This document shows, one piece after another, positions 1 through 5,699 of a DNA stretch of 5,743 nucleotides. The notes under the pieces were generated by a model. The model was not told where the DNA came from and searched no databases. It saw only the letters and a program-made list of their open reading frames with translations. Source of the DNA: Candidatus Puniceispirillum sp. (GTDB taxonomy: Bacteria; Pseudomonadota; Alphaproteobacteria; Puniceispirillales; Puniceispirillaceae). Position numbers and translations under genes: made by a program. The first letter of the stretch is position 1. Every line of letters starts with the position of its first letter. The stretch spans positions 1 to 5,743 of the forward strand of contig JADHLR010000105.1 of the NCBI GenBank assembly GCA_016780525.1, in the 5' to 3' direction.

Positions 1-361
1 GATCAAGCCCAAGCCGCGCCAAACTGCGATCAACCGATTGTTCGAGATAGGCCGGCGAATTTTCAAAATAGCGTTTGCCGGTATCTTTATCGGTGGCAAT
101 GCCAGCCTTTGTGGCGATTGAAAAGAGCTGATTTTTGCGGTGGCCTTGTTGTTGCAAAAATGTGCCAATGACGGTTTCTGATGTGCCGCCACCATAGACA
201 TCGGCGGTATCAATATGCGTTACGCCCTGATCCAGCGCCGCGGTTAAAATGGCATGTGATTCGGCCTCGGATGTTGCGCCGTAAAAATCGCTGAATGACA
301 TGGCGCCGATGCCAATCGCCGATACGTGCGGGCCCTGCGCACCGAGCTGACGTTGTTGCAT
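1..361 (-). CDS. Aldo/keto reductase, N-terminal part (cut by window edge)
   Basis: The minus strand reads an open frame from the ATG at 361 to the window edge, giving 120 residues of an NADPH-dependent aldo/keto reductase, a cytoplasmic TIM-barrel enzyme reducing aldehydes or ketones. It opens with RQLGAQGPHVSAIGIGAM, the typical first strand and turn of the family. The motif HIDTADVYGGGTSE carries the expected catalytic Asp51 and Tyr56, and ATKAG supplies Lys85; the His of the tetrad would lie just beyond the edge. The start is well supported: GAGAGG lies 6 bases upstream (plus-strand 368-373). The frame beginning with the barrel's first strand resembles the YajO/Tas/YghZ-like group more than the short AKR5 group, but the subfamily and substrate are not determinable. 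Roughly the last two thirds of the protein lie outside. It is divergent from the small membrane gene at 655. Confidence 0.93.
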   Translation of the reverse strand, partial: MQQRQLGAQGPHVSAIGIGAMSFSDFYGATSEAESHAILTAALDQGVTHIDTADVYGGGTSETVIGTFLQQQGHRKNQLFSIATKAGIATDKDTGKRYFENSPAYLEQSVDRSLARLGLD

Positions 362-374
362 GAAAAGCCTCTCA

Positions 375-422
375 TTGTTGGTTTGGAAAAGTGATGGTTT
401 AAAAAAATGACGGTTTAAAAAA
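375..422. repeat. Three tandem 16-bp repeats upstream of the aldo/keto reductase
   Basis: Three contiguous units lie at 375-390, 391-406 and 407-422. On the plus strand the last two read GTGATGGTTTAAAAAA and ATGACGGTTTAAAAAA (14 of 16 identical); the first, TTGTTGGTTTGGAAAA, is a degenerate copy. The array ends just 1 base before the Shine-Dalgarno region of the minus-strand reductase, so it occupies its 5' untranslated or core promoter region. It could be a regulator binding array or an A/T-rich promoter element, or simply a small tandem duplication. Direct observation; the role is inferred. Confidence 0.75.
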
Positions 423-654
423 GCTTGGGGTCACCCGCATCATCTGCTGGTTCATCTGTTCATAGCTTAGGCACAAAAGCGGGGAACGCAACCATGAGCT
501 GTGAGGGCGGCTGTGAGGGCAGCCATCGCAGCTTGAAAATTTCAGCCGCTATCATGGGCGAGTCTGCTGGCTTGCAGATGAAGATGGTTGGACAGCCGGG
601 CACGCATGCGCTACACCCGACGCACAAGGTCGGTCAGCAACAACAGGTGAGGGC
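423..654. other. Intergenic region between reductase and small membrane gene
   Basis: These 232 bases separate two divergent genes and contain no convincing gene. The one plus-strand open frame across it (425-679, TTG start) has low-complexity composition, no family resemblance and runs into the next gene. An 11-base perfect direct repeat, GCTGTGAGGGC, occurs at 498-508 and 510-520. A 5-bp hairpin, CCGAC/GTCGG with a 7-base loop, lies at 617-633 shortly before the membrane protein start. I see no clear -35/-10 pair for either direction. Confidence 0.5.
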
Positions 655-876
655 ATGCTCGGAAAACTTATCATCCTGATGATTGCCGGCCTGGTACTGT
701 TTGGCCTGCTGCATAAAGCGGCGTCCAGACTGGGGCTGATAAAGCCCCGGCCAGCACCACCCAAAACTGGCCGGCAGATCGACATCGGCGGCTTTCGGCT
801 GAGCAAATTTAATATCGCCATGTTATGTCTGGTCGGGCTGTATCTGGTCTGGGGGGTGACGCAGCTACTGCGTTAG
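655..876 (+). CDS. Small two-helix membrane protein of unknown function
   Basis: The 73-residue product is not a family I recognise. Residues about 3-19 (KLIILMIAGLVLFGLL) form a hydrophobic helix directly after the start, and residues about 53-71 (FNIAMLCLVGLYLVWGV) form a second one. Between them is a basic, proline-rich linker of about 30 residues (KPRPAPPK, then GRQIDIGGFRLSK), which by the positive-inside rule should face the cytoplasm, placing both termini outside. The ATG at 655 has the purine-rich stretch AGGTGAGGG immediately upstream (645-653), consistent with a ribosome binding site although closely spaced. The amphipathic alternation and the linker argue for a real gene rather than a chance frame; the antisense frame (552-821) has no such pattern. 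Its TAG stop overlaps by 4 bases the stop of the convergent flavoprotein gene. It could be a small inner-membrane accessory protein; no function should be assigned. Confidence 0.72.
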   Translation: MLGKLIILMIAGLVLFGLLHKAASRLGLIKPRPAPPKTGRQIDIGGFRLSKFNIAMLCLVGLYLVWGVTQLLR

Positions 877-2513
877 CGCATGACCCGTTCGCGCCAGCTA
901 TAGCCGCCATCGGCTGACTGCGTCACAATTTGCCATTTTGTCCAGTTTTGATCGCGTGTGGTGGCATCGTCACGCCATTGCACACCGCGACTTTCCGGGC
1001 GTTGCGCCGCCGCCACGCACATCAGCTGCCCCAAAATACCCATTTGCAGAATATCCTGATCGGCTGGATGCAGCGGATATGGCGGGGCAAATTTCTCAAC
1101 AATGTTGGCAAATACAAGCTCTGCCCCGGCGATGCCAGACTGGTTGCGGATGATGCCAAGGCCTTTTCCGGCGGCGTCGCGCATCGTGGCGATCAACGCC
1201 GCGCGCATCGCGGTATCGAGCCTTTGAAGCGGAAGGCTATCAGCAGATGAAGCGGCAGATGAAGCGGTCAATTGCCCTGCTGTTTGGTGCGCGTCTCTAC
1301 TGGCATTTTTGCCGGCAATCCTGCCCATCACAACACAGGCCGTCAGCCCGTTGCCGGACAATCTGCCAGCGCCGTGAATGCCGGTGACATTTTCCCCTGC
1401 GGCAAATAACCCGGCGACGCCGGTAGCGGCATTCTGATCAATCACCAGCCCGGCAAGCACCGAATGGGCGGCCGGCACCACCTCAATTTTCTCGCGACGG
1501 TAATCGCCACCGGCGGCGGTAATTTTGGCCAGAACCACATCGCCCTGACTCGATTCAAACTCTGTCCAGACAGCATCGCTAAACGACCGACAATCCAGCC
1601 AGACAGGCCCGCGACCCTGAATGATTTCGCTTTGCACAAGCCGCAGAATTTCCGCCCGGCCAAGCTGTTCCGACGGGGTTTCGGCAAAATGCGTCGCCAG
1701 CAGGTCGGTGCCATCATTATTCAGCAGCCTGCCGCCACGGCTTAGAAACGGTGCCATACCGGCAATGCGTAACAGCTGGTTATTGACCCGATAAATCAGC
1801 GTATATTCAACAAATTCCAGATTGCCTAGCGCCGCGCCGGCCTGTAGCCCCAGAACCAGACCATTGCCAATATTGTCGGCATCACCGCTTACCGTTGGAA
1901 ATAGTCCGGTTGCCCCGCCTGCACATAACACAACCGCGCCAGCGGTGATGTGATGCGAAGCACCGGCGGGATCACAAAATGCCGCGCCGCAAATATGCCC
2001 ATCAATATGATGCAGCCGGTACGCCGATAAATGATCAAGGAACATAATGCCCATTCGCCGTGCCGCACCGATCATGATTTGCATGATGGCGGCGCCGCCA
2101 CCAATTGCCGAGCAGGCGCGTGGCCGCGAATTGCCGGGGGCGTTAAGCTGTACAAATTTGCCGGTTTCACCACGGCTGAAAGGAACCCCATAGCCCTCTA
2201 GCCAATCGACCGCGGCGCAGGCCTGCTCTGCCATCACTGTCACCAGTTCCGGCGCGCCAAGATGATGGCCAACAGCCAGACTGTCGGCCGCATGGCGGGC
2301 CGGGCTGTCATCAACGGGCTGGCCGTCCAGACCGCCATGCCCAAAAGGTGCCGCCAGAATCCCGGCGGCTTTTGCCGAAGAACCGGCGGTGCCTGTCACC
2401 CCTTTATTGGCGACAATCACCGCAGCGCCGGCTTCCGCCGCAGCGATCGCCGCGCTAATCGCCGCAAGACCGCCACCAATTACCAAAACATCAGTTGCTC
2501 TATCGCTTGTCAT
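873..2513 (-). CDS. FAD-dependent oxidoreductase, succinate dehydrogenase/L-aspartate oxidase superfamily
   Basis: A soluble-looking flavoprotein of 546 residues, close to the length of L-aspartate oxidase (about 540) and a little shorter than SdhA. Domains: N-terminal Rossmann FAD site DVLVIGGGLAAISAAIAA (residues 8-25; the third glycine of GxGxxG is Ala18), FAD-domain strand VVLCAGGATGLFP near 194-206, a capping domain in the middle, then the family hallmark GLFAAGENVTGIHGAGRLSGNG (about 368-389), and a C-terminal helical domain ending with SRGVQWRDDATTRDQNW, typical of SdhA/NadB. His350 and Arg384 match conserved substrate-binding positions, but the segment equivalent to SdhA QFHP reads EYTL (236-239) and the RGEGG segment reads LSRGGR, so the usual His and catalytic Arg appear absent or shifted. 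Succinate, fumarate or aspartate is therefore doubtful as substrate; no iron-sulfur or membrane-anchor subunit is adjacent. I chose ATG 2513 because the FAD motif begins eight residues later; an in-frame TTG at 2534 adds seven residues. Neither start has a good ribosome binding site. Confidence 0.9.
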   Translation of the reverse strand: MTSDRATDVLVIGGGLAAISAAIAAAEAGAAVIVANKGVTGTAGSSAKAAGILAAPFGHGGLDGQPVDDSPARHAADSLAVGHHLGAPELVTVMAEQACAAVDWLEGYGVPFSRGETGKFVQLNAPGNSRPRACSAIGGGAAIMQIMIGAARRMGIMFLDHLSAYRLHHIDGHICGAAFCDPAGASHHITAGAVVLCAGGATGLFPTVSGDADNIGNGLVLGLQAGAALGNLEFVEYTLIYRVNNQLLRIAGMAPFLSRGGRLLNNDGTDLLATHFAETPSEQLGRAEILRLVQSEIIQGRGPVWLDCRSFSDAVWTEFESSQGDVVLAKITAAGGDYRREKIEVVPAAHSVLAGLVIDQNAATGVAGLFAAGENVTGIHGAGRLSGNGLTACVVMGRIAGKNASRDAHQTAGQLTASSAASSADSLPLQRLDTAMRAALIATMRDAAGKGLGIIRNQSGIAGAELVFANIVEKFAPPYPLHPADQDILQMGILGQLMCVAAAQRPESRGVQWRDDATTRDQNWTKWQIVTQSADGGYSWRERVMR

Positions 2514-2563
2514 GCGGGCGAGGGTAACAAACAAGTCGCCACGCGCAAAGCAACCACTGCAGC

Positions 2564-2574
2564 ATGATCATCAT
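2564..2574. repeat. Palindrome ATGAT-C-ATCAT, copy 1 (candidate operator)
   Basis: The bases form a perfect 5+1+5 inverted repeat located 51 bases upstream of the flavoprotein ATG. The same arms recur at 2643-2653 with only the centre base changed. Two copies in one divergent intergenic region suggest binding sites for a dimeric regulator. The regulator is not encoded in this window. Confidence 0.55.
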
Positions 2575-2642
2575 TGTTATGCGCCATATTGCGATATTGG
2601 ACATTGGGCGGCGAAAAGAAAGCCTCACCCGGCGGGTATTTT

Positions 2643-2653
2643 ATGATTATCAT
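2643..2653. repeat. Palindrome ATGAT-T-ATCAT, copy 2 (candidate operator)
   Basis: Second perfect 5+1+5 copy, 79 bases start-to-start from copy 1, and 41 bases upstream of the cupin ATG. It overlaps the only good -10-like hexamer (TATGAT, 2642-2647) on the plus strand, the usual position for a repressor site. Interpretation is inference. Confidence 0.55.
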
Positions 2654-2680
2654 GCGATTGAAATATATTGTGTGATCAAA

Positions 2681-2685
2681 AGGAG
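2681..2685 (+). promoter_or_regulatory. Ribosome binding site deciding the cupin start
   Basis: AGGAG sits 8 bases before ATG 2694, ideal spacing. The alternative in-frame GTG at 2685 begins inside this site, so the longer 198-residue reading is unlikely. Confidence 0.85.
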
Positions 2686-2693
2686 TGGATCAA

Positions 2694-3281
2694 ATGGCAC
2701 GGAGTTTTCGGCGTGTGGTGACAGGTCATGATGAACAGGGGACGGCGATCATCGAGAGTGATATGCCGGCCACACAAATTCTGCAGCGCGCCAATCGACC
2801 GGGTGTCACGCTGACCAATTTCTGGTTATCTGATGGCACGCCGGCCGAATATGATGGTGATACCGAAACCTGTACCGGCCAGTTTGTTCTGCACCCGCCA
2901 GCCGCTGGCAGTGTGTTTCGCTGTGTTGAATTTGAGCCGGAAGACCCGGCGGTGATGGCGACACTGGATGGCCGCGCGGCTTTTGCCGAAATGGGGGCGG
3001 CCGACAATATCGTCGAAAATGCCCGGCACCCATTTATGCACCGCACCGATTCAGTTGATTATGCGATTATCCTGACAGGCGAGATTTACATGCTTCTGGA
3101 CAATGAAGATGTGCATCTCAAAGCTGGCGATGTCGTTGTCCAGCGCGGCACCAACCATGCCTGGTCAAACCGCGGATCGGAAACATGTATTATTGCCTTT
3201 GTGCTGATTGATGCTGTGACAAGCCGAACCGCAGACGCCGGCCAGAATAAGGGAATCCCCCGTAAAAAACTTTCTCGGTAA
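2694..3281 (+). CDS. Cupin-domain protein (single C-terminal cupin barrel)
   Basis: A cytoplasmic 195-residue protein of the cupin superfamily. It starts with the conserved-looking segment RRVVTGHDEQGTAIIESDMPA (residues 6-26), seen in a widespread group of small bacterial cupins whose natural substrates are mostly unknown. The barrel occupies the C-terminal half: HRTDSVDYAIILTGEI (about 116-131) corresponds to cupin motif 1 in a divergent form with His116, Asp122 and Glu130, and GDVVVQRGTNHAWSN (about 145-159) is a good motif 2 with His155 and Asn159, where Arg replaces the usual proline. Metal binding through these residues is likely. The last 20 residues are basic and probably disordered. 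The gene is divergent from the flavoprotein and shares a control region with the paired palindromes, hinting at a common pathway, for instance catabolism or isomerisation of a small oxygenated compound. It ends 17 bases from the convergent transporter gene, with no evident terminator between. Confidence 0.92.
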   Translation: MARSFRRVVTGHDEQGTAIIESDMPATQILQRANRPGVTLTNFWLSDGTPAEYDGDTETCTGQFVLHPPAAGSVFRCVEFEPEDPAVMATLDGRAAFAEMGAADNIVENARHPFMHRTDSVDYAIILTGEIYMLLDNEDVHLKAGDVVVQRGTNHAWSNRGSETCIIAFVLIDAVTSRTADAGQNKGIPRKKLSR

Positions 3282-3298
3282 CGGCAGCAAATCAAACA

Positions 3299-4096
3299 CT
3301 AGCCAAATACATCGAATAACAGTTTTACGCCAGTCACCCCCAGCACCACATGCATGGCAAAATAAAACTGTTTGTCGGTTAACAGATGATTGATTTTTCT
3401 GCCAAGCCAGACGCCGAGCGGGATGGCTGGCAGCAGCCCGGCCGATACGATCACTACATCCGGGTTTAAAATGCCCAAATTCCAATAGAGCGGGATTTTT
3501 GACAAATTCAGCAGAAAAAAGAAGGCTGCCGCTGTGCCTACATAAAAGGCGCGTGGCAATTTGTAGGGAAGCAGATAGATTTGCAACGGGATGCCGCCGG
3601 TTACCGAGATGAAGCTTGATATGCCGGCAAGGCTGCACCAAAAGCCGCCGCGCCGCCACATATGCAGCGCATTATGCTGGCTGGCAGTGGGCTGTGATGG
3701 GGGTCGGAACTGGCGTTTGAAAAATAAAATGACGGTAAATACCGACATGCCGCCAATAAAGGCTGTCAGCAGATCATTTGAAATATAGTCAAAAAACGCC
3801 CAGCCAATGGCATGCCCGGCCATGCCAAAAATAGTCATGATGACCAGCAATTGCCGGTGAATTTTATCGCGTAACGAAAACAGCACCCAAACATCAATCA
3901 CCAGTAAAATGGGCAAGGTGACACCAAGCGCGATGCGCGGGGTTGTGACCAGCAGCAAAATCGGAATGCCGATCGCAACAGCGCCGCCAAATCCGGCCTT
4001 TGATATGGCTGTTGTAAGCGCCGCACAAAAAGCCAGCGCAAAAAACAACATCGGGTTGGTGACGTCAATCGACGCCAGCACAGACGCAAAAGTCAT
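3299..4096 (-). CDS. TauE/SafE-family membrane transporter (putative sulfite/organoanion exporter)
   Basis: A 265-residue integral inner-membrane protein with about eight hydrophobic segments (approximately 15-34, 38-52, 56-75, 82-103, 107-126, 150-172, 183-200, 212-231, and a last one 243-262; boundaries are by eye). It shows the internal duplication of the TauE/SafE (formerly DUF81) family: GFGGAVAIGIPILLL in repeat 1 (35-49) and SVTGGIPLQIYLL followed by YVGTAAAFFFLLNLSK in repeat 2 (164-200). A basic loop between the halves (KRQFRPP to WRR, 127-149) should be cytoplasmic. Family members are implicated in export of sulfite, sulfoacetate or related anions, but most are uncharacterised, and no sulfur or taurine gene lies nearby, so the cargo is unknown. 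The ATG at 4096 lacks a recognisable ribosome binding site and is directly preceded by a small inverted repeat. Length is normal for the family and the reading frame is intact. Confidence 0.92.
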   Translation of the reverse strand: MTFASVLASIDVTNPMLFFALAFCAALTTAISKAGFGGAVAIGIPILLLVTTPRIALGVTLPILLVIDVWVLFSLRDKIHRQLLVIMTIFGMAGHAIGWAFFDYISNDLLTAFIGGMSVFTVILFFKRQFRPPSQPTASQHNALHMWRRGGFWCSLAGISSFISVTGGIPLQIYLLPYKLPRAFYVGTAAAFFFLLNLSKIPLYWNLGILNPDVVIVSAGLLPAIPLGVWLGRKINHLLTDKQFYFAMHVVLGVTGVKLLFDVFG

Positions 4097-4099
4097 GTT

Positions 4100-4113
4100 A
4101 TCTGATCACAGAT
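4100..4113 (-). repeat. Short inverted repeat at the transporter start
   Basis: ATCTG and CAGAT flank a 4-base loop, ending 3 bases before the transporter ATG. In the mRNA this would form a 5-bp hairpin exactly where a Shine-Dalgarno site normally sits. It may be a modest translational control element, an operator or chance. Confidence 0.4.
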
Positions 4114-4369
4114 GGTGAAAGAACTGCCCCACTGTTCCTGAAACGATAGGTCTTGGCAAATGATAAATAGCAAAACAGTTTTTTGGGTCGGGGCTGGCGA
4201 GCCGGGCGGGTCTAATGAAAATTTTAGGCCATCGCATTTCAACTTGCCGATTGACTATGTGATACAGGATTGAGATTGTTTTGGTGTTTGGTAACTCTTT
4301 CGATGCCAAAATTTGTCATTAACCCCCACAACCCCAAAAACCCCAAAAAAAAGATCTGGTATTGCGTTT
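4114..4369. other. Intergenic region between transporter and methyltransferase
   Basis: About 255 bases between two divergent genes. There is a GC-rich patch (about 4185-4211) downstream of a T6 run (4179-4184), and a TTGACT hexamer at 4251-4256 (5 of 6 to the -35 consensus) with no convincing -10 at the right spacing. The minus-strand open frame 4106-4309 (67 residues from a TTG) lacks a ribosome binding site and any recognisable pattern, so I do not call it. The region ends in the C/A tract described separately. Confidence 0.5.
4321..4352 (+). repeat. C/A homopolymer tract at the methyltransferase 5' end
   Basis: The tract alternates short homopolymers: C5, then C4-A5, then C4-A8 (A8 at 4345-4352), with a few interrupting bases. 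It encodes a proline/threonine/lysine run if translated from the TTG at 4313. The ATG at 4303 is in a different frame that would be brought into the methyltransferase frame by a one-base change in this tract. It may therefore be the leader of the gene or a slippage-prone N-terminus. Confidence 0.6.
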
Positions 4370-5113
4370 ATGATTTTACATTTGCCACCCGTGTGGCGGT
4401 TTATTGCACGGCATTTTGCCGGCATACGCAAATCGCTGGCCCGACATTATATATCACCAGATGTAACCGCCTGTGGTTTTGCTGGTATCACCTATCCATT
4501 TGACAGCAGAGTTATGGATGGCAAGCGCCTTGTGGCGCTGGCGGCAGGTGCCATTGAGGCCGAAGAGATCGCGCTGGCCGAAAAATATATTGATGCCAAT
4601 GATATTGTTGTCGAGTTTGGTTCCGGCCTTGGTATCGCCGCGGCGCGCATGCATAAAGCCGTGACGCCAAAAGCGCATTTTTGTTTTGAAGCCAATCCGG
4701 TCGCGGTCAGCTATGCGAAAAACCTGTTTCAGATGAATGGCCTGCAGATTGATATTGATCAACGGGCGCTGGGCGATGGATCAAAAACAGCATTCTATGC
4801 GGCGGATGATTATATCCTCAGCTCTTTTGACCCACCGAAACACACCACGCATTTCCGGGAAATTGAAATCCCGACAATCAAACTGGAGACGGTTATAAAA
4901 GACAAACTCCCGACAGTGATTTTTTGTGACATTGAGGGGGCGGAAGATAAATTTCTGCCGCCGGAGGGTCTGGCGGGTGTTGCAAAAGTGATCATCGAAT
5001 TACATCCGGGCCTCTATGGTGACGAGATTGTCCAGCGGATGAAAAACCGGTTTTTGGCGGCTGGTTTTAACTGTGCCGCACAGAGCAAAGATACCTATTG
5101 TTTCCTGCGCTAG
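4370..5113 (+). CDS. FkbM-family SAM-dependent methyltransferase
   Basis: A 247-residue class I methyltransferase that would transfer a methyl group from S-adenosylmethionine, in this family usually to a hydroxyl of a sugar, polysaccharide or secondary metabolite. Motif I is VVEFGSGLG (residues 80-88), the SAM ribose-binding acidic residue lies in CFEANP (105-110), and the FkbM hallmark FCDIEGAE is at 185-192, followed by IIELHPGLYG (208-217). The first 40 residues are basic and partly hydrophobic and may be peripheral. I chose ATG 4370; a TTG at 4313 in the same frame adds 19 residues translated from the C/A tract, and neither start has a clear ribosome binding site. No glycosyltransferase or polysaccharide cluster is adjacent, so the acceptor is unknown; an orphan FkbM gene like this is often associated with surface glycans, which here is only an inference. 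The next gene follows on the same strand after 142 bases containing inverted repeats, so co-transcription is uncertain. Confidence 0.88.
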   Translation: MILHLPPVWRFIARHFAGIRKSLARHYISPDVTACGFAGITYPFDSRVMDGKRLVALAAGAIEAEEIALAEKYIDANDIVVEFGSGLGIAAARMHKAVTPKAHFCFEANPVAVSYAKNLFQMNGLQIDIDQRALGDGSKTAFYAADDYILSSFDPPKHTTHFREIEIPTIKLETVIKDKLPTVIFCDIEGAEDKFLPPEGLAGVAKVIIELHPGLYGDEIVQRMKNRFLAAGFNCAAQSKDTYCFLR

Positions 5114-5141
5114 CAGCTGCACCGGCGGATACCTGTAAACA

Positions 5142-5177
5142 AGCATGTCTCTGGCGCCAAGGCAATAAAGACATGCT
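5142..5177. repeat. 9-bp inverted repeat after the methyltransferase gene
   Basis: AGCATGTCT (5142-5150) and AGACATGCT (5169-5177) are perfect complements with an 18-base loop, which itself contains the palindrome TGGCGCCA (5152-5159). It lies 28 bases after the methyltransferase stop. There is no T-run after it on the plus strand, so it is not a standard intrinsic terminator; an mRNA-stabilising hairpin or operator is possible. Confidence 0.65.
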
Positions 5178-5182
5178 GTGCA

Positions 5183-5203
5183 ATCTGCTATACATGCGCA
5201 GAT
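5183..5203. repeat. 6-bp inverted repeat upstream of the GFA-family gene
   Basis: ATCTGC (5183-5188) and GCAGAT (5198-5203) pair perfectly around a 9-base loop, five bases after the previous inverted repeat. Its right edge overlaps ATCAAATTGAT (5202-5212), another odd-centred palindrome, so alternative pairings exist. A role in control of the downstream gene is inference. Confidence 0.5.
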
Positions 5204-5255
5204 CAAATTGATAGCCTGAACGCGTTAACAAGGCACAACATTAAGGGTGCAAAAA

Positions 5256-5699
5256 ATGACCAATGAAATCAAAGTTGATGGCGCATGCTATTGCGGCAAA
5301 GTGACCATTGATGGCAGCGTATCAGCGGACAAGGTGATGGCATGTCACTGTACCGATTGTCAAAAATTCAGTGGCGCACCATTTCGCGCGGTGGCGGTGA
5401 TGAGTGCCGACAATGTGACGATCGGGGCGCCGGTGCAGGAATATCTCAAAGTGGCGGATAGCGGCAATGAACGGGTGCAGGGATTTTGCGGCAATTGCGG
5501 CAGCCAGATTTTTGCCGCCGATCCGCAAAAAACGCTGTTTATGGTGCGCACAGGGTGTTTGTCGCAGCATGACCAGCTTGTTCCGGTAAAACATATTTTT
5601 GGCAAATCGGCGGCGGCGTGGCTGGGGTCAATCGACCATCAGCAATGGGTGACAGATGGCCCGGCCAGCGCCGAGATGGAGCCGGCGACCCAAAAATAG
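5256..5699 (+). CDS. GFA/CENP-V-family zinc-binding protein
   Basis: A cytoplasmic 147-residue protein of the family named after glutathione-dependent formaldehyde-activating enzyme (Gfa) and centromere protein V. All expected zinc-ligand motifs are present in order: CYCG (Cys11, Cys13), CHCTDCQ (Cys30, Cys32, Cys35) and CGNCG (Cys78, Cys81), with the family's SGAPFRA segment at 39-45. One zinc is structural and the other labile in the characterised Paracoccus enzyme. Most family members have unproven functions, and no glutathione-dependent formaldehyde dehydrogenase is seen nearby, so a formaldehyde role should not be assumed. The start is ATG 5256, with AAGGG at 5243-5247 giving 8-base spacing; the in-frame GTG at 5247 overlaps that site and is less likely. 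Length is normal and all ligands are intact. It follows the methyltransferase on the same strand but is separated by hairpins, so it may have its own promoter. Confidence 0.92.
   Translation: MTNEIKVDGACYCGKVTIDGSVSADKVMACHCTDCQKFSGAPFRAVAVMSADNVTIGAPVQEYLKVADSGNERVQGFCGNCGSQIFAADPQKTLFMVRTGCLSQHDQLVPVKHIFGKSAAAWLGSIDHQQWVTDGPASAEMEPATQK

Larger units (their letters stand above)
2514..2693. promoter_or_regulatory. Divergent control region between flavoprotein and cupin genes
   Basis: About 180 bases separate the two divergent start codons, so promoters for both genes must lie here or the genes share regulators acting here. The region is clearly richer in A/T than the flanking genes. It holds a pair of matching palindromes (2564-2574 and 2643-2653). 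TATGAT at 2642-2647 on the plus strand is 5 of 6 to the sigma-70 -10 consensus and overlaps the second palindrome, but I find no fitting -35, so the promoter call is weak. Confidence 0.5.

Noticed and set aside
425..679. Plus-strand open frame of 84 residues containing a CEGGCEG repeat
   Set aside because: TTG start, no ribosome binding site, low-complexity composition without family pattern, and its end overlaps the better-supported membrane protein gene in another frame.
3282..3298. Possible bidirectional terminator between cupin and transporter
   Set aside because: The 17-base gap contains no inverted repeat or T-run.
3165..3659. Minus-strand open frame of 164 residues overlapping the cupin and transporter genes
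   Set aside because: It runs through the transporter gene in another frame and antisense to the cupin; both real genes have strong family motifs, so this is a shadow.
4251..4280. Sigma-70 promoter with TTGACT at 4251-4256 upstream of the methyltransferase
   Set aside because: No hexamer at 16-18 bases matches the -10 consensus at more than about half of its positions.
4106..4309. Minus-strand open frame of 67 residues filling the gap upstream of the transporter
   Set aside because: Starts at a TTG with no ribosome binding site and shows no recognisable domain, helix pattern or codon bias; a chance frame in an intergenic gap is more likely.
4332..4352. CCCCAAAA-like repeats resembling ciliate telomere units
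   Set aside because: Only two imperfect units in an otherwise clearly bacterial sequence; a homopolymer-rich leader is a simpler explanation.
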